A stretch of 64,000 nucleotides of DNA from Tilletia caries (Eukaryota > Basidiomycota > Exobasidiomycetes > Tilletiales > Tilletiaceae), in contig JALUTQ010000028.1 of NCBI GenBank assembly GCA_032718865.1, positions 1,054,001 through 1,118,000 on the forward strand, read 5' to 3'. The translations under genes were made by a program, and so were the position numbers. This document shows, one piece after another, positions 21,175 to 33,074 of the stretch (within the stretch, counting starts at the first letter, position 1; every line of letters begins with the position of its first letter). The notes below the pieces were generated by a model, which did not search any database, was not told the origin of the DNA, and saw only the letters and a program-made list of their open reading frames with translations.

Positions 21175-23156
21175 ATGGCCTCAGCAGCGGTTGCCCAATG
21201 GCAGCACCCCGACTTCCAACACCCTCACCACCAGTACCACTACGATGTTCACCAAGGCGTAGCGGAACAGACCGCAGCGGCGGCGGAGGCGGCGGCAGCA
21301 GCAGCAGCAGCCTCAGCAGCGGCGGCAGCGGCAGCCATGCAGACCACCCGGGAGCAGATCCTCGCTCAACCCATCTCACAGCCTTCCGACGAGGTCGTGG
21401 ATGAGACCGGCAAGTCTACCAGACCCGCAAATCCCAACGAGTTCGATCCTTTCTACGGTCGTCGGGGTGAGCACACCCACTGGACCCTGATCCGTTGGAC
21501 GTAAATCTGACTTATGCTTTCCACAATTTAGTCATCTCCGAGCTGTCCGAGCGAGTCATCGCCTCTCTTTTCGAATGCTCCTTGGACTCAACAGCGGCAT
21601 CCATCGGGGTGAAGGGATGCGACCAGCGTCCTACTCATCGGTTGTCCGAATTCATCGCATACGCTCTTTACCGCACCCGGTTACCTATCCAAGTGACATA
21701 CCAAGCATTGTACCTTCTGAAGCGGTTAAAATCACGATACCCCGGCGCTCGAGGCTCGTCCGGTCACCGACTATTTATTTCCGCGCTCATGCTTGCTTCC
21801 AAGAGCACTTGCGACGACACCTACTCAAACAAGAGCTGGACCATCGTCGGGCAAGGTCTCTTCACCCTCCGAGAAGTCAACCAGATGGAGCGGGAATTGT
21901 TCTCTTATCTCGGTTACCGGGTCAACGTTGACAGTGAAGTCCTCCACAACTTCATCGACGGTCTCGAGAACGGTGGATTCCTGACGACGGCAGACCTCCT
22001 TGGCTACCACCTCCAACCTGCTGGCACCGAACAATCTTCCACTGACGATTGCAGCGTCGATTCAAATATTGGAAGGAGTGCTATCGAGGCTTGCGATGTC
22101 GACCAGGAACTGCAGGTCGCACAAGGTCAAGCACTTACAACACACCACGTTGCCGATGAGGATCGACCTGAGCCCCAGCTCGCATACGAGCCCTACCAAG
22201 CTGAAGATGTCATTAACCGACCAGTATCTCCCAAGGCTGTCGAAGTCGGCATTCCGACCGAAGAGGATGTCCCAAGCATGTCTCCTCAGGCCGTACTGGT
22301 ACCATCTGCAATGGTGCCCCAACGGAGCAACAGCACCAGTGTGCCTCGCAGTCGATCAGCATGTTCCTTCCAACAGATGCAAAGAGCAAGCATTGCAGGC
22401 TATCCCATGGGCTTCCCCAGCGGTGTTGCCATGGCGGCGTCACTCTCTAACCCTGGATTGCCAGCCTCATACATGCACACCAACAGTGCTCCAGCAACTT
22501 GTGCCGCCCCTCTTCGGAGCATCACTGGTCACTCGTTTGAAGGGAGACCCACCTCATCACACTCCAGCTTCCGCATCTTGCACTCTGCTCGGGATCGATG
22601 CAGACCGTACACTATGCCGCCGCCTCAAAACGCAAACCTGCATCCGCACCCCTACAACCAGACCTACTACTCGGCTGACCACGCTGACTACCGTCAAATA
22701 TCACCATCAGGGCAGATGGAGACCAGTCGCTCACAGTATTACCCCACAGAATACATGTCAGCTGGTCAAGATTCTCGGTCACCGTCGGAGCGGTCCATTG
22801 CATCTTCGATGTCGAGCTCGTATTCAAGTTCATCATCCAGCGACTGCAGCACCTCGACGAGCCCAAGCTTGTACGATTTCCGATCCCAGAGCAGCGGATT
22901 CACCACACCGGAATTGACCGACATGGAGCTTTCGCACAGCCCATTCAACGAGTGCGACAATACTCCAGCCCAGCAGGGCTTTGCACACAACAGTCCCGAC
23001 AGCGAGCAGTGCTTTGCCAAGAATGGCAAAGACGAGGCCTTCACCACAACAGGGCAAGTGGTTACATACGACTACCTGCGGTCCCATCCTGCCTTTGCAA
23101 GCCTGCAACAAAAACAAAACGCTGCTGCTCAGTGGCAACCCTTCAACGTCTGCTAG
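21175..23156 (+). CDS. Pcl-type (Pho85-associated) cyclin
   Basis: Two exons, 21175-21466 and 21532-23156 (intron GTGAGC...TTTAG, phase 1), giving 638 residues. A poly-Ala stretch lies near residues 35-60. A cyclin box occupies roughly residues 98-230, with ISELSERVIASLFECS, TRLPIQVTYQALYLLKRL, HRLFISALMLASKSTCDDTY and MERELFSYLGYRVNV, the signature of the Pcl1/Pcl2/Clg1 group that activates the Pho85 (Cdk5-like) kinase. The C-terminal 400 residues are Ser/Pro/Gln-rich and probably carry phosphorylation and degradation signals. These cyclins act in G1 progression and polarity in yeast. The long gene-free upstream region with ACGCGT sites is compatible with cell-cycle control. Assignment to a single Pcl paralogue is not possible from sequence alone. 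Confidence 0.85.
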
Positions 23157-24103
23157 CCGACATCTCAACACCCGCGACTCTGGTCGGGTGACGGGTCCAT
23201 TCAGCATCGACGGTTCAGAGTCACATTCTCTTTCTTTCTTTTCGCCCACACCATCCTATTTTCGTTAATCGACCAAAGCAGCTACGAGCTCCAGGAAACA
23301 ATCATCTCCACCACCAGCAGCATCTACCACCTTCCTCATCTCGTCGTATGGGACCGTGGCATCCAAAAGTTCGGTCACTCACCACAGCATTGTGCTCGCC
23401 ATTCCATTCGGGTTCCCACGCACCCGTGGACAACATCAATTCGGTTTCCTTCCATCATCATCGTTCTCAGATACAAAGTACATTCTTCCCAACCATCACC
23501 AGCTGGGCTCAACTCGGTGTTTTCCGGTCCAGAGGTGGGCCAAGTCATCTTCAACCTGGTCCCTTCGCCTGCGACCGGCCGACACAACTGGCCAGTGGCC
23601 ACAGCATCCACCTTTATCTTCCAGCGGCTCCGGTTTAATCAATTGCAAGCAAACTCCTCCTCGGCTTTTCTTTCCCTCTTCGTCTCCCATTTCCATCCCG
23701 ACCTTCTTTCCTTCTTACTTCCCCCAGCTATCATTTGTTTCCCAACGCTTCACTGTCACAAGACCCCCTCATCCTTGACAACAACATCAATTCATATCTG
23801 CATCACTCTCTGCACTTGGAGATTTTTAACCCGCTGCTGCTTGCCTTCTTGGTTGATGATGAGGACGAGGAGGTTGGGGACGATGGCGACGAAGAGGTCG
23901 TGTGAGGTGGAGGAAATTGTCCCACGGTCGCTCTGTATGGGATTTTGGGAACTTCTCGACCCGCAAGCCGGACTCACAACTGCAGCTCCATTCACGCATC
24001 AAAGGGAAGCTGTTGGAGGACATCCAGACGCCGTCTTGCTCGTACCCATCCCTGCCCTGCCCTGCCCTGCTAGTGCGTACTTCAGCTACATATCACAGCA
24101 GCC
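23157..24103. other. Intergenic region between cyclin and NAB2 genes
   Basis: Presumably the cyclin 3' UTR and NAB2 promoter. Frames up to 203 codons occur, but all are Ser/Pro/Leu by-products of C/T-rich DNA. Confidence 0.45.
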
Positions 24104-26660
24104 ATGGCCAGAACTCGAAGACAAGTGATCCAGGCCGAACTCGTTCGCCGCGAATGTGAGCAACCCAGCCGTGACCACCCATCGTTCGTATCCACAGGAC
24201 TGACGCGCTTCCCCTGCCTCTTCCTTCGCAGACTGTACGGAGGATGACAGCGTCTTCGCCGAGTTTGTCGACCTCATGTTCGGCAACAAGAAGACGAAAG
24301 AGGCAATTGACGTGGAACTGAGCGAGCTCATCGGTCCCGAATATGATCCCTCGTTCACCGATTGGCTCTGGCGCAAGGCGGAGGCCCTTGCGGCAGGAAT
24401 CGACGATGATGAAGCGCCGGGTGGAAGCGCCATTGCGGGTGAGTCTTTCCCCCCTCCCAGCCCTTGGGAGCGATAGCTGTTTCCGAAAGACCGTCGCGCT
24501 CACATTACATGCGCTTCCATTTCCTCACGCGACACCGTCCCCCCCTCGCCGATCTTCTCAGTGCCACAACCAATTCCCATTGCGTCGTCATTTCAAGCTC
24601 CGAGTCATTCTTCTTCGCGGCTACCAGAAGCCACGGGGCGGACAACAGCGCCGCCACGAGCAGCGACCGCGCATATCCCCGCCCGCAGCCCAGCTGAGGA
24701 TGAGCGCAACCGAAGAATACCGCCGCATATGCTTGCTCCGCGCGGCTTTTCTCGAGCTGCTGACTCCTTTCGTCCCTCGCGCCCAGAGCAAAATGCGCAG
24801 CAGAGCCGACCGTGAGTTTCTGGAATGACATCCCTGAGCGCCTTTCGCGCGACCCACGCAATTCTGACTGGATGGTTTCCGTTCCTAATCGATTCTTTCA
24901 CAGATCTGCGCCGCGCGAGCTATTTGCTTCGGCCATGAACGAAGCCAGACGGGGCCTGGAGCCGACAACCGGTTTCAAGCGGACAATGGCTATGCGCTCT
25001 CCATCACCCGGGCCGCATCAGGACGATGCGATGCGGTCGAACAAGCGCGCAGCGATGGATGACCCGTCTCTGGGAGGCACTTCGGTGGCGATTCCACATT
25101 TTGAAAGGACTCCGGCGAAGGAGGTTCGGATACGGGGGATAGGCGCTATCGCTGCGCCAGCTCCTCCTCCTGCGCCGGCCCCAGCCCCTCTTCCAGTGGC
25201 AATCCCGACGGGCCCCAGGAATCGAGGTGTGCAGGAGCTCTTCCCCGGTCGGGGACCGGCTGGTGTTGTTCCACCGCAGCAGCGTGTGTCTGTAAACGCG
25301 GCTCGTAACACTGCGCACGCGTCTGCGCCTGCCCCGAGCATCTTCCAACGTGCGAGCGTTCCCGACCCACGAGCGTCCAGCTTTGTCCCTCAAATATTCA
25401 CCCCGCAGCACCAAAGTATGCAGTTTATGGACGTGGATATGGCACCTGCCTCCCCTTTCCGTGTAGAGGCGAAGCCGCATTACAACCCTCTCTTCTTTGG
25501 TGGGAATACGGGCGCTACTTCGACCCCGCTCACCGAGCCTCCGCTGGCCGCGCGCCTGGCCACGATGCTTCCGGACAACATCTTCATGGACACGACTCCA
25601 ACTCCAACGCCGGTGCGGGCGAACGATATATCCGAATTCCCGACGGCGCCGCTCGATGTTTCACTGTGCAAGTGGGACCTGAAGTGTACGAATCCGATGT
25701 GTCGTTACAGCCATGCGACGCCTTGCGCTGCCAACTCGGATGAAGCGTCGAGTGCGTTGGTGCTCAGGCAGGACGCATGCTCCTTCGGTCCACGGTGCTC
25801 GAAGAAGGACTGTGTCTCTTCTCATCCGAGTCCGGCTGTCGCCATAGCGTACGCCAAGGCGGGTCTACTTTTCAACGCGACTCACAACAAGAACAACAAG
25901 AACACGAATTTGCCTAAACCGAATGCAAATGCGAATGGGATGGCGGGGTCGAGTGGTGGCAGTGCGCCCGTCTGGACTATCACGCCGGGCCAGGTGCGTT
26001 GCCGGTGGCAAGCTGAGTGCAAGAACGCTACGTGCCCCTTCCAACATTCCGACGGGGCTGGGAATCTAGTACCGCCTCCTGCGCAGTCAGCTGTTCCTGC
26101 TTCCAACGAGGGGGCGGCACCGACACCGACGGCTCCCGCACCGGAGAAGGCACACACGACGGCCGATGGCAAACCTGCTGCGCTTGATCGAGCTTTGGAC
26201 GATTCTTCCTTCGGCGGGAGTGGATCGAACGCGCTGAGCGGGAAGCGGTGCAAGTGGGGGGCTGACTGTCGACGTGCGGATTGTATGTTTGGGCATCCTC
26301 CTTCTCGACGAGTCCCACCAGGTGCTGGGTCGTCGGCGTTTGCTGCGGCTCCTGCGACGAGTAACAACTATTTGTTGGCTGCGGGTGGATCGATGCCGTG
26401 TCGGTACGGCCTGAGCTGCTTCCGAGGTGAGTCTCTTCTTCCTGGGCGGGGACGCGTTCCCACCTTCTTCCGCTGGATTTCTGACGATTGTATACTCTTT
26501 TCCCCCTTATTTATGCACAGCGGACTGCTTCTATTCGCATCCTCCTGGTCGAAAAATTGGAGGAGGAGGAGGTGACGGCATGGCCAATCGAATGGCTAGG
26601 TTCGAACTGCCGGCGGATACGAAGATGGAGACGATCATCCCGCAAGGATCTACTGCCTAG
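24104..26660 (+). CDS. NAB2: Nab2/ZC3H14-type nuclear poly(A) RNA-binding protein
   Basis: Five exons (24104-24155, 24232-24438, 24562-24811, 24904-26426, 26521-26660), all with GTGAG donors and CAG acceptors, give 723 residues. The N-terminal region (FVDLMFGNKKTKEAIDVELS ... PSFTDWLW, residues about 25-75) resembles the helical PWI-like domain that Nab2 uses for Mlp1 and Gfd1 contacts. Five Cys-x5-Cys-x5-Cys-x3-His fingers follow at about 425, 462, 536, 618 and 668 (CKWDLKCTNPMCRYSH, CSFGPRCSKKDCVSSH, CRWQAECKNATCPFQH, CKWGADCRRADCMFGH, CRYGLSCFRADCFYSH). The last one is split by the final intron. The family binds poly(A) tails, limits their length and escorts mRNA export. Pro/Ala-rich linkers separate the fingers more widely than in yeast. 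Confidence 0.88.
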
Positions 26661-26783
26661 ACTTGGTTTCCCCCGACGATGCGACGCATGGCACCGATCG
26701 TCGCGTAGACCTCAACACTCTGTATCACTATAACAATGCCAATTTCCACTTGGTCATGTCGGTGACCCAAATATGCGATTGAT

Positions 26784-27932
26784 TCATTCCAAGACGATGT
26801 ATTTTTGAAGATGGGATGGGATGGCCTTGTCTAGGCCTTTGCTCTGTAACCACGAGCGCGAGAAGAGGCGATTTTGATATCTGTAAGCGCCGTCACAGAT
26901 GATGGTGACGACAGTCTTGCCCTTCCCGAGATGCTTGGCGAGTCGGTATGCTGCGACGACGTTCAAAGCTGAGCTGGCGCCCATGTAGAGCCCTTCTTCG
27001 TCGAGCATCCGGTACACCATCTCGATGCTGGCCTCGTCCTCGATGTGCAATGACCCATCGAGCAGATGGATGTCAGGCTGGAGGTTGTCGGTGACTCGAC
27101 CTTGGCCAATGCCCTCGGTGATGGAGCTCCCCGCGCGTTCGTTTAGCTTGCCGCCGCTCTGGATGTAGGAGTGCAGCACGGAACCGGGCGGATCGGCGAG
27201 CCAGCATTGGACTTTCCCACCGCTCTTCTCCTTGAGGAAGCGCGTGGTGCCGGCCAAGGTGCCGCCTGTGCCTGTTGCGCAGATGAAGCCGTCGAGTTGA
27301 CCACCCGACTCGATGGTCTGGGACCAGATCTCCGGACCCGTAGTCTCGATATGAGCGCGTCGATTGGCGATATTGTCGAACTGGTTCGTCCAGACGGCGT
27401 TCTTGAGTTGCTCAGCATGCCGACGGGCCTGGTGGTTGTAGTTCTCCGGGTTCTCAAACGCGACGGCGGGCACGGGGTGGACCTCCGCGCCGAGCATGCG
27501 AAGCAGATCGATCTTCTCCTGCGACTGGGTGTTCGGCATGTAGATGACGCACTTGTAGCCCTTGGATCGACAGACATGGGCGAGTCCGATGCCCGTGTTG
27601 CCCGCGGTACCCTCGACGATCGTCCCACCGGGCTGAATGAGACCCTTCTCCTCAGCCTCCTTGACGAGAAAGAGCGCAGCACGATCCTTGACGCTCCCAC
27701 CGGGCTGCATGAACTCGGCCTTGGCGAGGACTTCGCAGCCTGTCTCGGAGGAGAGGTGGTTGAGCCGGATGAGCGGGGTGTTACCGATCGCGCCGACCAG
27801 GCCGTGCACGGGTCGGAGGTGGGCGGCGGCGACGGCGGGGAGAGAGGAGGATGCTGCGGCCGCACCGGCGGCGGCGACGCTTGTGGAGAATGCGCGCCCG
27901 ACGAGCATCTTGGCGGCGGAGGCGACGCTCAT
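26784..27932 (-). CDS. Cysteine synthase-like PLP enzyme, mitochondrial type
   Basis: Single exon of 382 residues from ATG 27932. The Arg/Ala/Ser-rich N-terminus ([15 protein letters not shown]) looks like a mitochondrial leader. The fold-type II PLP enzyme signature is complete: [18 protein letters not shown] with the Schiff-base Lys near residue 80, [13 protein letters not shown], and the phosphate loop [10 protein letters not shown]. It lacks the heme and regulatory CBS domains of cystathionine beta-synthase. It matches the eukaryotic cysteine synthase 2 group (Mcy1/Cys12 type), which is membrane-associated at mitochondria. Whether it makes cysteine in vivo is uncertain for this subgroup. 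It converges on NAB2 (123-bp gap) and diverges from ATP5. In-frame sequence upstream of 27932 crosses a microsatellite and is unlikely to be translated. Confidence 0.85.
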   Translation of the reverse strand: MSVASAAKMLVGRAFSTSVAAAGAAAASSSLPAVAAAHLRPVHGLVGAIGNTPLIRLNHLSSETGCEVLAKAEFMQPGGSVKDRAALFLVKEAEEKGLIQPGGTIVEGTAGNTGIGLAHVCRSKGYKCVIYMPNTQSQEKIDLLRMLGAEVHPVPAVAFENPENYNHQARRHAEQLKNAVWTNQFDNIANRRAHIETTGPEIWSQTIESGGQLDGFICATGTGGTLAGTTRFLKEKSGGKVQCWLADPPGSVLHSYIQSGGKLNERAGSSITEGIGQGRVTDNLQPDIHLLDGSLHIEDEASIEMVYRMLDEEGLYMGASSALNVVAAYRLAKHLGKGKTVVTIICDGAYRYQNRLFSRSWLQSKGLDKAIPSHLQKYIVLE

Positions 27933-27981
27933 CTTGTCTTTCGCGTGTGAACTGGGAAGCTGGAAGCTGGAAGCTGGCTGG

Positions 27982-28009
27982 CTGAGTGAGTGAGTGAGTG
28001 AGTGAGTGA
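27982..28009. repeat. (GAGT)7 microsatellite
   Basis: Seven tandem GAGT units in the 274-bp shared promoter between the cysteine synthase homologue and ATP5, next to three AAGCTGG repeats. Confidence 0.85.
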
Positions 28010-28206
28010 AGGTGATGTTGAGCGTATTTTCAAAAGTGTGCCTCCAATTTTTCAATGCAAAATGCACTTTTACGGTGACCGGAGCTGCCCGAAGTGAGTC
28101 TGCCTTGGCCGTCGAGGTGGGTGAGCCGGCCGCTGCGTGCTGGACGACATCGACACGATCTTCGCACTCCTCACCCGCCTCGCTCCCTTCTCCCATCCCG
28201 ACGAAC

Positions 28207-29654
28207 ATGCTGTCCCAACGTCTTGCTCAGGTGCGTAACTGCGGATGCTCCCATCCAGCTGTCTTCCCATGTCTCCGATGTATGTGCTGATCTTTCTTCT
28301 CGCTTCTCTTCTCCTCGTCCGAATCCGGCGCATGATTCCGCTGGGCACCCCTATCGTCACGCGCGCACCCCCGGCTCTCAACAGGCCACCCGCGGCTACG
28401 CTACCCAGGCGGCCGTCAAGGTGCCGATCCAGCTCCAGGGCTTGCCAGGTGCGTTCCCCATTCGAACCCTACATGCGCCGCGCAACGAAAGAAGACAAAA
28501 CTGACCTTCTCACTCAAATCTTCCCCCCTGTACAGGCAAGTACGCAACAGCAGCCTACACCGCCGCCGTCCGCAAGGACCCCAAGACCCTCCAGAAGGTC
28601 GAGTCTGACGTCAAGGCGATCCAGGCCGCCCTGGCTTCCTCCGACGCTGCCGCGTTCACTGCCTTCTTGAACAACCCCACCTTGGCCACGAAGCAGAAGA
28701 CCGCCGGTATTGAGCAGCTGCTCAGCCACAAGGGCAGCAGTGCGGATGAGGTCACCAAGTAAGTCTCTGCATCTTTGTTGCCGGGGGGGTTTCGACTCTT
28801 TAGTGAGGTGGAAGTCGGTCGAAGGAATGGCGAGGGGTGGATCTGCCATTAGAGGATCTTGTCGCCTTCGGCGCAACGGCAGGCGAAGACTGGGAAACAG
28901 GGAAAGAGGAGCTGTGGGAGGGCATGAGGATTGATGCGGTTCAATTGTTGTCAGCCCAAGCGGGCATCGCATGGATTCGACGTAGCGAAGGCGATTTGAC
29001 CCCACTAAATGCGCACTCTTAGTGACACCTACTTGCATCGCAGAAGGAGTTCGATTGGGGCTGACACTTCTTTCACTTCTTCCTTTCTCACCACTTGCGC
29101 TTGACAGGAACCTCTTCACCGTTCTTGCCGAGAACGGTCGCCTCAGCGACACGCCCAAGGTCCTCGAGGGCTTCCTCGAGCTCATGAGCGCACACCGCGG
29201 CGAAGTCACCGTTACCGTCACCTCCGCAACTGTAAGCGTCTCCAAGACCATCCCAAATTCTGACCTCTATTCTGATAAATGCTCACGTTTCACCTCACTG
29301 TATGCGCATCCAACCCCCTTTTTTCACACCTTCACCCACCCCAGCCCCTCGACAAGTCGGCCCACCAGCGTCTCGAGTCCGCACTGAAGAGCTCTGCCAT
29401 CGCATCCCGTAACGGCGGCAAGACGCTCAACATCGTCACCAAGGTAAACCCTGCTATCCAGGGTGGCCTCGTCGTCGACTTCGGCGACTCGACTGTCGAC
29501 CTCAGCGTCTCCAGCCGGGTGAACAAGCTCAATGCTCTTCTGCAGGGTGAGTTTTTTCCCCTCTCCCTCCGTTCTTCTCCTTATGACTTTCAGCATATAG
29601 TGCGCATGTTCTGACGGTTCTTTCTTCGTGCTCACCTTCACAGAGGGCGTGTAA
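28207..29654 (+). CDS. ATP5: Mitochondrial ATP synthase subunit 5 (OSCP)
   Basis: Six exons: 28207-28230, 28385-28448, 28536-28758, 29108-29231, 29345-29546 and 29644-29654, all in phase with canonical sites, giving 215 residues, the usual size. The first exon encodes only eight residues (MLSQRLAQ) and the last three. The start of the protein is a mitochondrial leader ending near TRGYATQAA. The OSCP domain follows: [34 protein letters not shown], and near the C-terminus [20 protein letters not shown], the conserved OSCP/delta signature. OSCP links the F1 head to the peripheral stalk. The intron after exon 3 (28759-29107) is long for this window. Confidence 0.92.
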
Positions 29655-30057
29655 GCGGAGCCGTCCAAAAAATGGTCTCTTCGTCCGCACGAACAAAACA
29701 CAAGTGCCGGCCCAGCTCTTCCTGCCCTTGCACATTTAGTAGACTTCTCGTAACTACCAAAACATTCGGAAGATGCGATCCTTTTGGAGCAGGTTTCGTT
29801 GATCTGAACGTAACGTCTGAGTTATCTGGATCACAATAGCCGACCTGAGTTCACGCCTTCAGGCTTCAGAGCTGAGATCCGGAAGCAGAACGGCAGATGA
29901 GTGCGAAAGAAAGTAATGTCCTTGGTTAGGTCTGGATGTGAAGGTAAAGTCTGTAGGATGAAAGAGCCGTGAGGTACAAAATGGAGGTTGTGTATCTTGT
30001 GTTGCGAATCCTGATGCAAGGGGAATGCGAGGCGCCTGACAGGATGGTATCTTGAGG
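29655..30057. other. Convergent 3' region
   Basis: 403 bp between the stop of ATP5 and the stop of the transporter gene. No gene seen. Confidence 0.5.
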
Positions 30058-32226
30058 TCACCATCCTGGACTGGAAGCTGACGCGTGCGGTAGACGTGAC
30101 AGGAGGGACTGTGTCTCCACTGCTGCCGCCGCCGCCGAGTCTGGCGAGTGCCGTGCATATCTTGCTGAAGCAGGTTCGTTACCATCCGAAGTGGTATCAT
30201 CCCGATCGTCAATCGAGTACCGGGCCTTGCTGACTCCTCCATGTCGCCTCTTCTCCCTGTCCTCCCTCCCATCCGCCACCCGATCCGAAGGTCTAGAAAC
30301 ACTCTCGCGCCTCTCGGGCCGGTGGTGGCCATAGTTGTCGTCCTCGCGGGACGTCGTCGCGAGTGGGATCTGAGTATAGCTGACGACCTTTGCCCATGCG
30401 GCCTCGGCCTCTGCCATCAAACGCGGGGCGACAAAGGGAGAGTTCGAGGAGGAGGAAGCAGACGACGTTCCCGGTGTTCTTTGACCGCTGGTGATGTGCT
30501 TGTAGGTGCGGGACGGGTCAGCGGACCGTCCGCTGGCGGTATTGCTGCCAGTGATGAGAATGCTGGTGCTAGGCCCTGCAAGTGCATACTGACGATGAGG
30601 CGAACAGGCGGAGGACATGAGAATAGGCTGTTCCGACTGACTGCCCGCAAGCGAGGAAGAGCCCGCAGAAGAAGGTGATGACGGCCGATCCCGCTCGCTC
30701 CCTTTGTCTTCCAGATTGCGGTCACCCCGCTCACGCAGCGTGTCCCCTCCCGAACTGCATCTCGGTGCTTTGACCGAATGACGATTGTAGAGGAAAGTCG
30801 AGGCGAGGGTGAGCGCCGAGCCGAGGAAAAACCATCCATCGAAAGAGACGGCGCCCGCGCCATCCCCAGCCGGTGAAGATCCCACAACAAAAGCCGACCA
30901 CGCAAAGGAGAGGAGCACACTGAATGCGACTGCGAAGCCCTTGAGGATATTGTCGGCATGCTTGATGACCAGGGCGGTGAGGATACCGCCGATGACTTGC
31001 ATTGCGATGGTAAGCAGAGCGGCTGGGTGGGTGATGTGGGCAAAGGGGGCGGCGGGCCCGTAACTGCATGCGTTGAGGAGGACGGGAAAGACGGCCGGGG
31101 GCAGAGAAAGCAGGGATAGCTGGACGTTACGAATCCAGAGCGAGGGCAGGACTTCGTTCGTGGGCGATGCATTCGTCTGACTCGACACAGGCTCTGATGA
31201 TGATACTGGCTTGGCTCCGAAGCTTTCGAGTTCGATTTCAATGGAGTCATCGGAATGGCTTGTTTCAATGGCCACTGTGCGCGTAGGTAGATTGTGCTGA
31301 GGTAGAGTGGCTGGCTTATTCTTGCCGGCGCGGCCTTTGAGAAGCATTTCGAAGTAGACGCCAGCGAAACCGGAGGTCATGCAGGCAGCACCCACGGCCA
31401 GGAAGCCGACAAAGGGATTCATGATGGCCCGGTAGGGCCCTTCTTTCTGAGTCTGGGTGGTCTCTTCCCGGGCTGAGAACGGGTTGGAGAGACCAAGGGG
31501 TGAGAAGAAGAAGCTCTCTTTGCCCGCAGCTTTGTTCGCCATGGTGTGTCCGAGGGTGCTGATAGCCTGCCGTGCCTCCAAGCTCTGAATCTGAATAACA
31601 GCGACTCCGAGCGCGAGACCGAATAGGGCGATCCATTGGACTTTGTGGATACGTGTGCGGAGGAGGATGAAGGAGAAGAAGGCTGTTGTGAGGACCTTGG
31701 CCTGGTAGAGAACCGTGAAGGTGGTCGGATCGAGGTTGGCCGCGGCTGTGTACTGGAGTCGCTGCTGGAGCACGTAGAGCGCCGCTGGAATAGCGAGCTT
31801 CATGCAGTCCGGCGATGCGACCTGAACGAGGATATTCTTCATCCTTGCGAGAGATCCGACTTTTGACGATGGCTCGATCGTGTAGTAGGCGAAAAGGAGG
31901 GAGATGAAGCCCTTGAGGAGCTCGACAAAGAGGACGGCTGTCGCGGTGTTGTAGCGCAGCTCGGGCGGGACGGAGACGCGGGAGTGGTGCATGACGATGG
32001 CCATCGCAGCGTTCTGCACCGCGAGCGCAAGCAGGCAGAACATTTTTGGCGAGCGAAGGAAGTTCCACCACCCGCGACTGCCAGCATGCGCGCTGCTGCT
32101 GCTGGTGCTGCCACTGTTGCTGTTGCTGTTGCTGCTGCTGGTGCTGCTACTGCTGGTGCTGCCGTCTTCCGCCCTTCGTCGGTCCAGCCGTCCTCGCGCG
32201 CGGTCGGAGCGGGGGACGACAAACAT
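30058..32226 (-). CDS. Nucleotide-sugar transporter (SLC35A / UDP-galactose type)
   Basis: Single exon of 722 residues from ATG 32226. After an Arg-rich start and a Ser tract coded by GCT/GTT triplet repeats, a hydrophobic core (residues about 60-460) carries the nucleotide-sugar transporter pattern: LALAVQNAAMAIVMHHSR, YNTATAVLFVELLKGFISLL, ALYVLQQRLQYTAAANLDP, TFTVLYQAKVLTTAFFSFIL, IQWIALFG-like and GVYFEMLLKG, then later helices around ILTALVIKHADNILKGFA. That is the CMP-sialic acid/UDP-galactose antiporter family of the Golgi, which exchanges the sugar for the nucleoside monophosphate. The substrate cannot be fixed from motifs alone. A loop insertion rich in Ser/Glu interrupts the core (about residues 310-355), and the last 230 residues are disordered and charged, an unusually long cytosolic tail. 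Confidence 0.85.
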   Translation of the reverse strand: MFVVPRSDRARGRLDRRRAEDGSTSSSSTSSSNSNSNSGSTSSSSAHAGSRGWWNFLRSPKMFCLLALAVQNAAMAIVMHHSRVSVPPELRYNTATAVLFVELLKGFISLLFAYYTIEPSSKVGSLARMKNILVQVASPDCMKLAIPAALYVLQQRLQYTAAANLDPTTFTVLYQAKVLTTAFFSFILLRTRIHKVQWIALFGLALGVAVIQIQSLEARQAISTLGHTMANKAAGKESFFFSPLGLSNPFSAREETTQTQKEGPYRAIMNPFVGFLAVGAACMTSGFAGVYFEMLLKGRAGKNKPATLPQHNLPTRTVAIETSHSDDSIEIELESFGAKPVSSSEPVSSQTNASPTNEVLPSLWIRNVQLSLLSLPPAVFPVLLNACSYGPAAPFAHITHPAALLTIAMQVIGGILTALVIKHADNILKGFAVAFSVLLSFAWSAFVVGSSPAGDGAGAVSFDGWFFLGSALTLASTFLYNRHSVKAPRCSSGGDTLRERGDRNLEDKGSERDRPSSPSSAGSSSLAGSQSEQPILMSSACSPHRQYALAGPSTSILITGSNTASGRSADPSRTYKHITSGQRTPGTSSASSSSNSPFVAPRLMAEAEAAWAKVVSYTQIPLATTSREDDNYGHHRPERRESVSRPSDRVADGREDREKRRHGGVSKARYSIDDRDDTTSDGNEPASARYARHSPDSAAAAAVETQSLLSRLPHASASSPGW
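32092..32164. repeat. Coding GCT/GTT triplet repeat
   Basis: Imperfect trinucleotide run encoding Ser/Asn in the N-terminus of the nucleotide-sugar transporter. Confidence 0.75.
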
Positions 32227-33074
32227 CTTGGGGCGCGCTGCTGAGTTTTTTCGTGCGCTGCGCCGTCCACGTCGCGTCGCGTCGGTCGCGTCTCTATCGT
32301 GTGTCTGTCGGAGAGGCAGTGAGGGTGAAGGAGTGTGCGACGAATAGGGAGAAGAAGTTGAATAGGGTGGGGACAGAAAGAAAGGGTGTTGGCTGTCGGA
32401 CTCGGGAGGCGGGAGGCTCCTCCGAGGCCTGGGCGCAGCGCCGCCAAGACTTACATAAGCAAATAAAACAGGATCACGTGATCACACGCCATATAACCGC
32501 ACACCGTATTTTCGAAAGAACTTTCACCTCAGAAAATGGCTCTGGCTCTCACAGTCTGTTCGCCGATGGTGTGACGATAAGCAGCAGCTCGTCCAGCACT
32601 CACGCTCGTCCGAGTCCTCCTTCCAGACAGCGATAGCAACGGCGACGGCGACGGCGACGGTGACTGGCTGCCCCCCGAACAACATCACTCATACTCGTGC
32701 GCGCGCACGCGTCGGGAAGCAGGAGCGCCGGTACAACATCACGTGCGCTCTGCTGTCTACTCACTCAGCGAGGTGCTCTGGCCAACTCGACGTTGCCCTG
32801 CTGCATCACGCTCCACTTCCACTCTCACTTTCACTTTCCTGTCTTCAATAGGCAGGCACAAGAAGAAGGCGAGAGACGGCTCAGCGCAACACCCACATCA
32901 AGTTGTTCAGCAAAGCATACGCTGAGCTGAGCTCCGGTTAGCCAAGAACAGCCAGGGCAAGGGATTCTAGCTTCCCACGCTTTCCATCACGGACAGTAAG
33001 GCTGGACTCTGGACCTCTCTGGAACGAAAGAGAAGGCTGCGCTCTGAAGAGTTCGCCGATCCCAGCCTCTGGCG
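32227..33074. other. Divergent promoter region, transporter and ATG13
   Basis: 848 bp with no supported gene. Holds a short (GGCGAC)n run at about 32639-32668. Confidence 0.45.

Noticed and set aside
26784..28208. Cystathionine beta-synthase and an upstream start at 28208 for the PLP enzyme
   Set aside because: Heme and CBS domains are missing, and the upstream extension is translated microsatellite. The ATG at 27932 gives a normal mitochondrial leader.
30241..31268. Several frames of 140-280 codons overlapping the nucleotide-sugar transporter
   Set aside because: They are other-frame shadows of the clear transporter frame.
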